64,000 nucleotides of DNA from an uncultured Helicobacter sp. (lineage in GTDB: Bacteria; Campylobacterota; Campylobacteria; Campylobacterales; Helicobacteraceae). This document shows, one piece after another, positions 30,082 to 39,320 of the stretch. The notes under the pieces are model-generated. The model was not told where the DNA came from and did not search any database. It saw only the letters and a program-made list of their open reading frames with translations. Within the stretch, counting starts at the first letter, position 1. Each line of letters opens with the position of its first letter. The DNA is taken from positions 1 to 64,000 of the forward strand of contig NZ_CAJTLL010000005.1 in the NCBI RefSeq assembly GCF_910577135.1, in the 5' to 3' direction. A program made the position numbers and the translations under genes.

Positions 30082-30699
30082 CTAATCTTTGATAACAGAA
30101 TCGTGTATCATTTCACTTTCTGCATTTTTTACGACCTTGTCCGCTTGTGTCCAAGACACTTCGTAGATTTTTTCGATTGAGCGATAAGTCGCGCCAAAAA
30201 AAGCTAATGGCAAACAAAGCAGAAAAATCCATAATGGGACATTATGTAATGCCTCACTCATATAGCCAATACGATAATTATCATAGCATACCATAGCCCC
30301 AGCATAAGTCATAAAAGCAAGAAAAAGAGAATTTAGGGTATGTATGCCAATCATACAGGCTTTAGCGAGTTTAGGAGGGAATCGCTCTAAGAGCATAGTA
30401 ACGCTGATATGCACACCTTTTCTGAATCCATAAGCCGCACCAAAAAGAGCTGACCACAAAAAGCAATATCGAGCGATTTCTTCCGCCCAAGTGAGTGAAA
30501 GATGGAAAAATTCGGGAAAAAGCCCCGTGAGATAGCGGCAAAATACATTTATAGCGGTGATTAAGACACCCACAAGTAAGCCAACTACGGCGATATTTTT
30601 ATTAATAGAGGCGATGATAGTGTCTAAAATGGCGAAGATTCTATGCACCTGTGAACTATGGTGTGCCCACACAAATGGTTTGGCAATCCAAGAAAGCAT
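30082..30699 (-). CDS. dctQ: TRAP transporter small membrane subunit (DctQ-type)
   Basis: A 205-residue protein with four hydrophobic segments and the family features NVFCRYLTG, TWAEEIARYCFLW and GAAYGFRKGVHI. It bridges the binding protein and DctM. It is somewhat longer than many DctQ proteins through polar extensions at both ends. Start ATG 30699 follows AAGGATAAGG. Confidence 0.9.
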   Translation of the reverse strand: MLSWIAKPFVWAHHSSQVHRIFAILDTIIASINKNIAVVGLLVGVLITAINVFCRYLTGLFPEFFHLSLTWAEEIARYCFLWSALFGAAYGFRKGVHISVTMLLERFPPKLAKACMIGIHTLNSLFLAFMTYAGAMVCYDNYRIGYMSEALHNVPLWIFLLCLPLAFFGATYRSIEKIYEVSWTQADKVVKNAESEMIHDSVIKD

Positions 30700-30719
30700 T
30701 ATGAAGCCTTATCCTTTAA

Positions 30720-31727
30720 TTACTGCACTTGCAAAACTTTTTCAATTAAATCCTGTCCTACAAGCTCATAAAACTTTGGATAAATTGCTTGCATTTTTTC
30801 CTTCCATTGAGCGACTTGCTCATCTGTAAGTTCTATTATTTCTGTTTTTGTAGCATCATCTTTTTTAAGCTTATCTAGTAACACTTTTTCTTCTTTAGCA
30901 CTTTGGGTGCGTTCAAACTCTGTAGCCTCGTGAAGCGCTTGTTTGAATATTTCTTTTAAATCATCAGGGAGCTGTTTCCAAAATCCATCGCTTACTACGA
31001 CAAGATAGCCTAAATAACCGTGATTTGAAAGCGTAATAGAGCTTTGCACTTCGTAAAATTTAGAATTGTAAAGATTAGAGAGGGGATTTTCAGCTGCATC
31101 AACAACACCTGTGGAAAGTGCGGAATACACCTCGCTAAAAGGTAAAACTTGTGGAATCGCCCCTAATGCTTTTGTTTGCTCCTCAAGCACTTTTGAACTC
31201 ATAATCCTCATTTTTTGCCCCTTAGCGTCCTCGGGGATAATAATAGGTTTTTTATTTGTGCTAAATTGTTTGAATCCTGCGTCCCAATAATTAAGCGCGA
31301 CAATACCTCGCTTAGAAATAATATCTTTGAGAATCTGTCCTACCTCGCCGTCCATAACCTTATGTAAATGCTCTGTGTCACGGAATAAGAAAGGTATATC
31401 CCAAATGTTAAATTCCTTTGCGATAGGAGTAAATTTTGAAAAGCTTGGTGCTGCCATTTGCACATTGTTGCGCGATAATTCTTGGAATACCTTATCATCA
31501 TCGACAAGCTGTGCGCTAGGGAAAACTTCTACTTTGATTTTACCCTGGCTTAGCTCATCTACACGTTTAGCGAAAAAATCAGCAGCTTGTCCCTTAGGCG
31601 TGTTTGCACTCACCACGTGAGCAAATTTGACTTTATATACATCTTGTTGTTGCGTTTTATTCTCGCCACAACCCCAAAAGGCTATGCTTATTGCACTTAT
31701 GAATGCAAGGATTGAGATTTTTTTCAT
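30720..31727 (-). CDS. dctP: TRAP transporter substrate-binding lipoprotein (DctP-type)
   Basis: A 335-residue binding protein. Residues 1-20 end in FWGC, a plausible lipobox, so it is probably anchored to the inner membrane instead of free in the periplasm. DctP-family features are FAHVVSANTPKGQAA, GQKMRIMSSKVLEEQ (the substrate-binding Arg), PFSEVYSALSTGVVDAAENP and LSNHGYLGY. Preference for C4-dicarboxylates or other organic acids cannot be read from sequence. The start has CAGGAG seven bases upstream. Confidence 0.92.
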   Translation of the reverse strand: MKKISILAFISAISIAFWGCGENKTQQQDVYKVKFAHVVSANTPKGQAADFFAKRVDELSQGKIKVEVFPSAQLVDDDKVFQELSRNNVQMAAPSFSKFTPIAKEFNIWDIPFLFRDTEHLHKVMDGEVGQILKDIISKRGIVALNYWDAGFKQFSTNKKPIIIPEDAKGQKMRIMSSKVLEEQTKALGAIPQVLPFSEVYSALSTGVVDAAENPLSNLYNSKFYEVQSSITLSNHGYLGYLVVVSDGFWKQLPDDLKEIFKQALHEATEFERTQSAKEEKVLLDKLKKDDATKTEIIELTDEQVAQWKEKMQAIYPKFYELVGQDLIEKVLQVQ

Positions 31728-31867
31728 AATATCTCCTGTAGTTTTATTTGCGTTTTTACTATTACGAAGATTCCTTAATGATATATACAGAAGTTTATTG
31801 TTTTTTGTGTAAAAATAAAATTCCTGTGTAGTTTATAAACAGATTCTGCTTTTTGTCATTGTGTTGT

Positions 31868-32365
31868 CTAAGAGCGTGGGCGGGTGGTGATAATCCCTCT
31901 CCACAAGGCAGATATGCTTAATGTAAAAAGTAAGATTTTAAATACTAACTCGCTTTGTTTGTGCATAGAGCTAAACGCGTCATTGTTGATAGTTCCTTGC
32001 GCTTGAGCCTCCATAATAAAAGGTGTGTAATAGAGCGTGAAAAGGAAAATCAAAATAACATTAATCCCACCAAGCAGTAGCCAAAACCTGCGTTGTGCGC
32101 TACAAGCAAATTGTTTAGCAAAAACAAAACCAGCTAACTCATAGACAATAATCACAATAGCAAGGAAATTGAAGTAGTTATTGCACTTGAGGAAAATCTG
32201 TCCCATAATCAAGCCACTATCGCTAACGCTCAGTGCGGGTACAGAGTTTGCAGCTCCAAATATCGCAGCTGCTGCAAATGCAGATGTCATAATGCAGCCC
32301 ACACCAATACTTAGCAAAAAGACATAAAATGCATCAAGTGTGCGGAAGATGCTGTGAAGTTTCAT
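31868..32365 (-). CDS. DUF4149-like four-helix membrane protein
   Basis: A 165-residue protein with four hydrophobic segments (about 10-35, 60-85, 92-112, 140-160). The spacing and the opening SIGVGCIMTSAFAAAAIFG resemble DUF4149/TMEM205-type proteins, whose function is unknown. ATG 32365 follows AAGGAGACTCT. It is 140 bases upstream of dctP on the same strand and probably separately transcribed. Confidence 0.65.
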   Translation of the reverse strand: MKLHSIFRTLDAFYVFLLSIGVGCIMTSAFAAAAIFGAANSVPALSVSDSGLIMGQIFLKCNNYFNFLAIVIIVYELAGFVFAKQFACSAQRRFWLLLGGINVILIFLFTLYYTPFIMEAQAQGTINNDAFSSMHKQSELVFKILLFTLSISALWRGIITTRPRS

Positions 32366-32457
32366 AGAGTCTCCTTAATTTTTGATTTTCATTATTGTAT
32401 TTGAAAAAATTAAATTGCGATATTTCATATCTTAAAAACCTTTTTGGCTCATATTAA

Positions 32458-33420
32458 GCCTCTTTAGAATCTGACCCCGTATTATCGCGTGATACCTCGC
32501 TGCTTGCACATTTTGAATATATTGGCATAAGTAAAAAGCTTATATAAAGCTTAATCTCTTAAGAGCTGATATATGAGCACTGACCACACCGGGCTTGGAT
32601 ATACTACAGATTAAAAGAAGTCGCGGTGTAAAGCACTACTGCCATATCGTGTACTATCTCTTGTCTATGACTTATCGGGTATGTTGGTAGAGATTATTTT
32701 GATTCCGTATTAGTGGCAAATCAGATTCAAAAAGACTTTGTCCATGATGTAGTATCTGTTCATAATCTCAAGCCTAAGCATATTGTAATCGTAGCTAACA
32801 CTTATCTTGAATAATCTCTCTTCTAGTTTTAAATCTTTGCAAGATTCGCCCATTACTTTGTATAATCCTAATGCCCCTACCATACTTATTTCGCCCTCTT
32901 GACATAAGAAGATGTTCCTTACAAAGCTAGGGCTTATATTTTTTAGAATTTCTTGCAAAATGCCCTTATAAAATATCATTGTCCACCCTCACCCTCAAAG
33001 CTTTATAAGAGAGGCGGAAATCCAGCAATATCGCCTATTTACAAAACTGCTTAAAGAAGTATCAAATGTAATTTGGGATATTGGCACATCTATTTTATAC
33101 CTTTAAAAAGGCGGACTTGATGATTTCGGGTTTCTCAAGTGTTTTTTTGTATGTCTGTGTGGCAAGCCTGTGCTGACTTTAATTCCCATATACCAAGAGA
33201 GAATATCTGGACGCTTAAAGCCATTAATTTAGTAGGAGGGAGATTTAGCCCTGATAGACTAGATTTTATCGTAGAGTATCTAGCTTTGCTTGTGGAGGAT
33301 TTTATCTCGCTATCTTTGGGTAAAAAGATAGTTTTAGCAAGTATTTATGCCACCCTTGCCTTTTTAAACACACAAATCGCTCTTGCTTACGCGATAAACT
33401 ATCCTATCACTATACACTAA
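32458..33420 (+). pseudogene. Decayed CDP-glycerol glycerophosphotransferase-like gene
   Basis: Plus-strand translation in shifting frames gives an ordered series of protein-like blocks: LLAHFEYIGISKKLI (from about 32487), LDILQIKRSRGVKHYCHIV (about 32594-32650), GRDYFDSVLVANQIQKDF (about 32689-32745), IIVHPHPQSFIREAEIQQYR (about 32977-33040), NVIWDIGTS (about 33070-33095), GKPVLTLIP (about 33160-33190) and INLVGGRF. The order matches family PF04464 (teichoic-acid or capsule glycerophosphotransferases). At least four frameshifts and several stops exclude a working product. Two open frames here, 32710-32979 (minus) and 33139-33420 (plus), are by-products of the decay. Confidence 0.6.
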
Positions 33421-33589
33421 TAATTCCGCACAGATTAGCGTGTAGCTTTGCTTCTGCTTTAGATTGCCTAGATGATACTCACACACAAGAAGCGCAAGCA
33501 GCACGCAAGCAGCAAAGGTAAGATTGAGAGTTATATAAAATGTATATAAAAACACCTAAATATTTTTACAAAGTCTAAAGGATTATGTG

Positions 33590-33703
33590 TTGGATATAAA
33601 TTTTATTAATGAGATTTTTAACTCTTTTAATCAAAGGGCACAAAATGGCGTATTTGATACGGCGCGGGTAAGAAGGAAATTTTTAAAAATCTGTGATGAG
33701 TAG
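33590..33703 (+). CDS. Possible 37-residue ORF or gene-end relic
   Basis: TTG 33590, with AAAGGA at 33578-33583 upstream, opens a frame to TAG 33703. The peptide is charged (ends VRRKFLKICDE) and looks like the N-terminus or remnant of a protein. It lies between the decayed transferase gene and ftsW. No family is recognised. The interval 33421-33589 shows nothing further. Confidence 0.22.
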   Translation: MDINFINEIFNSFNQRAQNGVFDTARVRRKFLKICDE

Positions 33704-33775
33704 AGAGTTTTTGTTTCGCTAATATTTTAGTAATTTTGTTAAAATCGTCATTTTAATTAAGCAAAAGTGAGTTTT

Positions 33776-34951
33776 ATGGTAGATTCTAGGCTTTTTTATA
33801 CAGTTACCTTGCTTATTTGTGTCGGTGTGGTAATGTCTTATTCGCTAGCGGTTTATATTACGAGTTTGTATAATTATTCATCTTTTCATTTTTTTATGCG
33901 TCAATTGATTGCGGCTTGTATAGGTATTGCGCTGATGTGGTGGCTTTCACGTCTTGAGCCTAATGTGTATTTCAAACGTATTGGCTTATTTATTTTTATT
34001 CTTTCTATTGTTCTTATGATCGGTATGCACTTTCTTCCTCAAAGCTTCATAAGCTCTGCTGGTGGGGCAAAACGATGGATAAGGCTACCTTTTATTTCTT
34101 TAGCTCCATCAGAACTTTTTAAAATTGGTTTTGTATATTTTTTGGCGTGGAGCTTCTCACGCAAATTTGTGAGCGATGTGGATTTATCGATTAAAGATGA
34201 GATTAAAATTTTTATTCCTTATCTTATATTGTTCATTGTGGCAGTGGTGTTAATAGCTGTACTACAAAATGACTTAGGGCAAGTGATACTCTTAGCGTTA
34301 ACTCTAGGCGTAATGTTGCTCTTTGCCGGTGGGAGCCTACGTTTGCTTGGAGTAATTTTTTTAGGGACGATTAGCACGGCATTTGTAGCTATTATCACAA
34401 GTCCGCATAGAATCTTACGTGTGAAGTCGTGGTGGGCGAGTGCGCAAGATTCTGTCTTAGCCCTTTTACCTCAAGGCTGGGCAGAAAATCTCCGTGTAAG
34501 TGGCTTACCCGAACCTTATCAAATCTACCACGCAGCAAATGCTATATCAAGTGGAGGATTCTTTGGCTCTGGGCTTGGAGAGGGGTATATCAAGCTTGGA
34601 TTTTTAAGTGATGTGCATACGGATATTGTCTTAGCGGGGATTACTGAGGAGCTTGGTTTTGTAGGATTATTTGTAATTGTAATGCTATTTAGCTATATGC
34701 TTTGGCGTTTTTTTCGTATTGCTAATCGTATTGCTAACAAAACATATTATCTTTTTTGCGTAGGTATAGCCCTTTTGCTTGGCTTTTCGCTTATTATCAA
34801 TGCCTTTGGTATCTCGGGTATCACGCCTGTGAAGGGTATAGCCGTGCCATTTTTAAGCTATGGAGGTAGCTCATTGATTGCAAACTGTATAGCTATCGGC
34901 TTAGTGCTAAGCATTTCAAAAAATACACAACTTAATGAAAGGAGTTTATAA
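33776..34951 (+). CDS. ftsW: FtsW-type SEDS peptidoglycan polymerase
   Basis: A 391-residue protein with ten hydrophobic segments of the SEDS family (lipid II glycosyltransferases). GGAKRWIRLPFISLAPSE, QNDLGQVILL, GLGEGYIKLGFLSDVHTD and VKGIAVPFLSYGGSSL are present. The last stretch and the GAKRW motif fit FtsW (cell division) better than RodA. ATG 33776 is used; a GTG nine bases earlier is also in frame. The gene below overlaps by one base. Confidence 0.87.
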   Translation: MVDSRLFYTVTLLICVGVVMSYSLAVYITSLYNYSSFHFFMRQLIAACIGIALMWWLSRLEPNVYFKRIGLFIFILSIVLMIGMHFLPQSFISSAGGAKRWIRLPFISLAPSELFKIGFVYFLAWSFSRKFVSDVDLSIKDEIKIFIPYLILFIVAVVLIAVLQNDLGQVILLALTLGVMLLFAGGSLRLLGVIFLGTISTAFVAIITSPHRILRVKSWWASAQDSVLALLPQGWAENLRVSGLPEPYQIYHAANAISSGGFFGSGLGEGYIKLGFLSDVHTDIVLAGITEELGFVGLFVIVMLFSYMLWRFFRIANRIANKTYYLFCVGIALLLGFSLIINAFGISGITPVKGIAVPFLSYGGSSLIANCIAIGLVLSISKNTQLNERSL

Positions 34952-35466
34952 TGCGTTTTAATCGTGTGCTATGGTTGGCTTTTAGTGTCTCTCTTGTTGT
35001 CTTGGGTGTTGTATGTATCGCAAATCCACTTGATACAATGCGATTTCTTGCCTATCTCGTAGGCTTTATAATGCTTTTCAGCGGTATTGGCGAGATTGTT
35101 TATTTTATACAAATGCGATATATGATGATTTTGCTTGATGGGATTGTTTCGTGCGTGTTTGGCGTGGTGCTTCTCTTTGGTGGAGAGGATATTGCGCAAA
35201 ATTTTATCCCGCTTTTCATTGCGTTATGGCTCATTCTTAAGGGTGTGTTGTGGTTTATACACGCGTGGAGGGTTAGCTATGTGGTGAGTGCGAATACAAA
35301 GATGAGTATTATCATTATGGGAGGACTTTATGTTGTGCTGGGGATTCTCTTTATACTTTTTCCTGAAGTGCTAGCGACACTCATTAGCCTCGCTTTGGGG
35401 ATAATGCTTATCATAAGTGGTGGGGTAGGGCTATATTTTTGGAATCTAGCGCGGAGAATAGATTAA
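34951..35466 (+). CDS. HdeD-family membrane protein
   Basis: A 171-residue protein with six hydrophobic segments in pairs, the DUF308/HdeD pattern. HdeD in E. coli is an acid-resistance membrane protein, but the role of this one is unknown. ATG overlaps the ftsW stop (TAATG), so the two are coupled. Confidence 0.8.
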   Translation: MRFNRVLWLAFSVSLVVLGVVCIANPLDTMRFLAYLVGFIMLFSGIGEIVYFIQMRYMMILLDGIVSCVFGVVLLFGGEDIAQNFIPLFIALWLILKGVLWFIHAWRVSYVVSANTKMSIIIMGGLYVVLGILFILFPEVLATLISLALGIMLIISGGVGLYFWNLARRID

Positions 35467-35469
35467 TAA

Positions 35470-36147
35470 ATGCTAGATGAATATGAAGTGGTGCTGACAG
35501 GCACACGTGAGGTGGAGGGTGTAAAATGCCTCCTTACAAATCGCATAGTCTTTACGCCAATTACACATACATTAGAATATATTGATGCACTCATTTTTAC
35601 ATCAGTATATGCGATAAAATCCCTTATAGAATCTGCTTCTTGTAATCCTCACCTTGCGCGTTGGATAGAGATTCCAAGTTTTGTGATAAGTGAGGCGAGT
35701 GCAAAGGCACTCTATGAATGTGGGGCATTAGTGGAGTATGTAGGCAAAAAAACGCAGGGCAAGGCATTTGCAGCAGAGATTTGTCCATTATTAAAGGAGC
35801 GTAATCCTTTATATTTACGCGCTAAAGAAATTGTCTCTGGATTAGATTCTATTTTACAATCAGAGGGAATCAAACTTGAAGAAGTGATTGCCTATGAAAA
35901 TATCCCTTTAGACCTTCATATATCCTTGAAGCCACCACCTCATAGCGTGATTATTTTCACCGCACCAAGTAGCTATCATAGCTTTATCAAAAATTTTGGT
36001 TGGGATAGTCAATATAGAGCCATCGCGATAGGAGAAAGCACATTTGCACATTTTGATACAGATATAAAAGCCTACATTAGCCCAAGTACAAGTATTTCAG
36101 GCTGTATTGCCTTTGCCAAAGAATTAGCTCTTAAATCAAATCTATAA
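35470..36147 (+). CDS. hemD: Uroporphyrinogen-III synthase
   Basis: A 225-residue enzyme that cyclises hydroxymethylbilane with inversion of ring D. Sequence conservation in HemD is low. The support comes from ALIFTSVYAIKSL, PLYLRAKEIVSGL, VIIFTAPSSYHSFI and YRAIAIGEST, which follow the two-domain pattern of the family, and from normal length. It follows the HdeD-like gene by three bases, making ftsW-hdeD-hemD one transcription unit. Confidence 0.85.
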   Translation: MLDEYEVVLTGTREVEGVKCLLTNRIVFTPITHTLEYIDALIFTSVYAIKSLIESASCNPHLARWIEIPSFVISEASAKALYECGALVEYVGKKTQGKAFAAEICPLLKERNPLYLRAKEIVSGLDSILQSEGIKLEEVIAYENIPLDLHISLKPPPHSVIIFTAPSSYHSFIKNFGWDSQYRAIAIGESTFAHFDTDIKAYISPSTSISGCIAFAKELALKSNL

Positions 36148-36348
36148 TTTTGTTTGATGTTGCCCATTGAATCGCCTTTTAAGATTTTAAACTTTGATAA
36201 AATGGAGCTGGTTGTAAAACATTTGCTCAAGGTTATGGGGTGATTTTGCTCTAATTATGGAGACAAGCAATAAGTGTTAGTTTCTTTATATTTTCCTATG
36301 AAGAACAAGAGATTTGATTTTTGTGATGATAAGAATAAAGCATAAGCT

Positions 36349-36419
36349 AAACTATGTTGAGCAAAATAAAGCTCATAGTTTGTATTTTTAAGTTCTAAGG
36401 TGGCACTTAGGAGTGCCAC
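36349..36419. terminator. Two stem-loops between convergent hemD and acnB
   Basis: Stem 1: AAACTAT (36349-36355) and GAGC (36359-36362) pair with GCTC-ATAGTTT (36371-36381) around an eight-base loop, with a three-base bulge. Stem 2: GTGGCACT (36400-36407) pairs perfectly with AGTGCCAC (36412-36419) around TAGG. They lie between the hemD end and the acnB end, as expected for terminators of convergent genes. The trailing T runs are short on both strands. Confidence 0.5.
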
Positions 36420-36438
36420 TGCATTTTGATAAAGTCGC

Positions 36439-39018
36439 TTAGAGGGAGAAATCTGGCATAAGATTGAAATTAAGATAAGTATAAATACTTGCTTTTTGAG
36501 ATTCAATCTTTTTAGGAGCGATTTCAAGGTATTCTTGTGCGGTTGGCAAACGTCCCAAAGTCGCACATACACCGCCAAGCTCCGCACTGCCTAGATAGAC
36601 TTGTGCGCCTTTACCCATACGATTATCAAAGTTTCGTGTGGAAGTAGAGAACACCACAGCATTATCTCTTACACGTGCTTGATTTCCCATACACAAGCTG
36701 CAGCCGGGAGCTTCTAGCCTCGCACCTGCTGCACCAAAGAGTGAGAGATAACCTTCTTTGGTAAGCTCTTTTTCGTCCATTTTAGTAGGAGGGGCAATCC
36801 AAATCTGCGTTTTACTTTGCCCTTCATTTTTAACAATCTCACCAAAAGCTCTAAAATGCCCAATATTAGTCATACAACTACCGATAAATACTTCATCGAT
36901 ATTTTTTGGACGTTTAGGATTAGCGTGGATTTCGCTGAGTGTGGCTACATCATCTGGATCATTAGGACAAGCTAGGATAGGTTCTTTAATATCTGCAAGG
37001 TCAATTTCAATAATCGCCGCATATTCCGCATCGCTATCAGGCTCTAAAAGCACAGGATTAGCAATCCATTCTTTCATTTTGTCTGCTCGTCTTTGCAAGG
37101 TTTTAGCGTCTTGGTAGCCATTAGCAATCATAGATTCTATAAGCTTGATATTCGAGCTTAGATATTCAATAATTGGCTCTTTGTTAAGGCGCACACTACA
37201 AGCAGCCGCACTTCTCTCTGCACTCGCATCGCTTAGTTCAAAAGCTTGTTCGACTTTCAAATCACCTAAGCCCTCAATTTCTAGAATCTTTCCACTAAAG
37301 ATATTTTTTTTACCCTTTTTTTCAACGGTCAAAAGTCCTTGCTTGATCGCATAGTAAGGGATAGCATTTACTAAATCGCGCAATGTAATGCCCGGATTGA
37401 GCTTACCTTTAAAGCGCACAAGCACAGATTCAGGCATATCAAGGGGCATAGAGCCTGTAACAGCAGCAAACGCGATAAGTCCACTTCCTGCAGGGAAGCT
37501 AATGCCAATAGGGAATCTCGTGTGAGAATCCCCTCCTGTGCCTACCGTGTCAGGTAAACACATACGATTAAGCCAAGAGTGTATCACACCATCTTTAGGA
37601 CGCAATGCCACGCCACCGCGTTCGGCTACAAAATTTGGTAAAGTTGCGTGTAAGCTCACATCAGCAGGTTTTGGATAAGCGGCAGTATGGCAGAAACTTT
37701 GCAATACAAAATCCGCCCCAAAGCTAAGTGCGGCAAGCTCTTTGATTTCATCTCGTGTCATCGCACCTGTGGTATCTTGACTACCCACGGTTGTGGTTTT
37801 TGGCTCACAATAGCTACCCGGACGCACGCCCTCTACACCACAGGCACGTCCTACCATTTTTTGCGCTAATGTATAACCTTTGTTACTAGGGGCTGGTTGT
37901 TTTGGCTCTTTAAACACATCGCTTTTACCAAGTTTAAGGTATTCTCGTGCTTTCGTGGTTAATCCTCTACCGATAATGAGGGGAATTCTACCACCGGAGC
38001 GGATTTCATCAGCAATAGTTGCGGGATTAAGATTGAAAGTAGCCACAACTTTGCTATCTTTGCTAATCTCACCCTTTTTTGTATCAATTTCAATAATATC
38101 GCCATCTTTGAGCTCGCTCACATCAGCCACAATAGGCAATGCCCCGCTATCCTCACAAGTGTTAAAGAAAATAGGTGCAATTACGCTCCCTATGACAATT
38201 CCACCACTTTTTTTGTTGGGAATATAAGGAATTTCCTTGCCAAAATGCCACATAATCGAGTTACAAGCGGATTTACGGCTACTACCTGTGCCGACCACAT
38301 CGCCCACGTATGCTACTATGGCGTTGTTTTGCGCTGCTTTTTGTTTGGCAGTTTCTATACGTTGCTCGAAATTTTCAATGCGACTTTTGAGCATAGCTTT
38401 TGCGTGGAGTGGAATATCACTTCGAGTGAAAGCATCTCCTGCTGGGCTTAAATCATCGGTATTTGTTTCTCCATCGACTTTAAACACACATACTTTGATT
38501 TTTTCGTTCAAATCCTCTTTGCTCTTAAACCACTCTGCGTTTGCCCAAGATTCTATAATTTCTTTTGAAAGCGGGGTGTTAAGCGCCGCAATTTTTTCAA
38601 AATTATCATAAATTAGAAGCGTGTGTTTTAGTGCATTCGCACAGGCTTGAGCTAATGCAGTATCTGGCAAGGAAAGTCCTTGAATGAGTGGTGCTACATT
38701 GTAGCCCCCAAGCATTGTGCCTAGATAAGTAACAGCTTCACTTGGAGTAAAGCCATAATCTTGCTTATTATGAAGGAGTATCTCTCCTAGAAATGCCGCC
38801 TTAAGCTGTGCGGACGCATCGACACCCGGATTCACTCTATGTGTAAGTAATTCCTTAGCAAACGCTTTTTGATCGGCATTTAGACTAGAATCTTTACACA
38901 TATCAATGGCTTTTTGCGTTTGCGTTATATTTAGCGGTGGTGGTGGCACACCTTGCGTAGCTCTCTCATCTGTATGTGCTTTATACTCTTTAAGAAACTG
39001 CTCGTATTCTTCCCTCAT
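36439..39018 (-). CDS. acnB: Aconitate hydratase B
   Basis: An 859-residue 4Fe-4S enzyme of the citric-acid cycle, interconverting citrate and isocitrate; AcnB proteins also bind mRNA when the cluster is lost. The HEAT-like N-domain is followed by the swivel domain (about 170-300) and the catalytic part with [14 protein letters not shown], the first cluster Cys in [14 protein letters not shown] and the pair in [17 protein letters not shown] 39018 follows AAGGAGAACACA. Length is normal for AcnB. Confidence 0.96.
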   Translation of the reverse strand: MREEYEQFLKEYKAHTDERATQGVPPPPLNITQTQKAIDMCKDSSLNADQKAFAKELLTHRVNPGVDASAQLKAAFLGEILLHNKQDYGFTPSEAVTYLGTMLGGYNVAPLIQGLSLPDTALAQACANALKHTLLIYDNFEKIAALNTPLSKEIIESWANAEWFKSKEDLNEKIKVCVFKVDGETNTDDLSPAGDAFTRSDIPLHAKAMLKSRIENFEQRIETAKQKAAQNNAIVAYVGDVVGTGSSRKSACNSIMWHFGKEIPYIPNKKSGGIVIGSVIAPIFFNTCEDSGALPIVADVSELKDGDIIEIDTKKGEISKDSKVVATFNLNPATIADEIRSGGRIPLIIGRGLTTKAREYLKLGKSDVFKEPKQPAPSNKGYTLAQKMVGRACGVEGVRPGSYCEPKTTTVGSQDTTGAMTRDEIKELAALSFGADFVLQSFCHTAAYPKPADVSLHATLPNFVAERGGVALRPKDGVIHSWLNRMCLPDTVGTGGDSHTRFPIGISFPAGSGLIAFAAVTGSMPLDMPESVLVRFKGKLNPGITLRDLVNAIPYYAIKQGLLTVEKKGKKNIFSGKILEIEGLGDLKVEQAFELSDASAERSAAACSVRLNKEPIIEYLSSNIKLIESMIANGYQDAKTLQRRADKMKEWIANPVLLEPDSDAEYAAIIEIDLADIKEPILACPNDPDDVATLSEIHANPKRPKNIDEVFIGSCMTNIGHFRAFGEIVKNEGQSKTQIWIAPPTKMDEKELTKEGYLSLFGAAGARLEAPGCSLCMGNQARVRDNAVVFSTSTRNFDNRMGKGAQVYLGSAELGGVCATLGRLPTAQEYLEIAPKKIESQKASIYTYLNFNLMPDFSL

Positions 39019-39096
39019 TGTGTTCTCCTTGCTAGTTTTGTGGATTTGTTGTTGTCATAGAAACGAAAACCTTATATAATGGTTTGCTTCAAATTG

Positions 39097-39102
39097 TATA
39101 AT
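39097..39102 (+). promoter_or_regulatory. Candidate -10 element upstream of the aminotransferase unit
   Basis: TATAAT at 39097-39102 lies 28 bases before the GTG of the small ORF at 39131. A second TATAAT lies at 39075-39080. The acnB gene diverges here, so one may belong to other transcripts. Confidence 0.35.
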
Positions 39103-39130
39103 AAAAATCCTAAATAATAAGGAAAGTAAA

Positions 39131-39316
39131 GTGAAAGTTATCCAAAATGTTGTTTTTAAACGCTGCATTTGTTTATTTTTTGAAATTTACTTTTTCTTTT
39201 ATATGTTATTTAAATACGCTCCTAGCAAAGATTGTGGGATTTTTAAGGAAAGCAAAATGTTGTTTTGCTTTCAAGCGATACATAAAGTAACAATGTCATT
39301 TTTTATCAAGGAATAA
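39131..39316 (+). CDS. Possible 61-residue small membrane or leader ORF
   Basis: GTG 39131 follows AAGGAAAG and a TATAAT promoter-like box, and the frame ends at TAA 39316, four bases before the aminotransferase ATG. The peptide has one hydrophobic, Phe-rich segment (about residues 12-28) and several Cys. The aminotransferase ribosome site AAGGA lies inside its last codons, so coupling is possible. The Phe-rich, low-complexity content may equally reflect AT-rich non-coding DNA. Confidence 0.28.
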   Translation: MKVIQNVVFKRCICLFFEIYFFFYMLFKYAPSKDCGIFKESKMLFCFQAIHKVTMSFFIKE

Positions 39317-39320
39317 AATA

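Noticed and set aside
32710..32979. 89-codon minus-strand frame
   Set aside because: Antisense to the decayed glycerophosphotransferase gene, whose plus-strand motifs explain the composition.
33139..33420. 93-codon plus-strand frame
   Set aside because: Reads as one frame of the same decayed gene (INLVGGRF block) and opens with GTG lacking a ribosome site.
36255..36587. 110-codon minus-strand frame overlapping the acnB 3' end
   Set aside because: Half of it lies antiphase within acnB and the rest covers the hairpin region; no ribosome site or family pattern.
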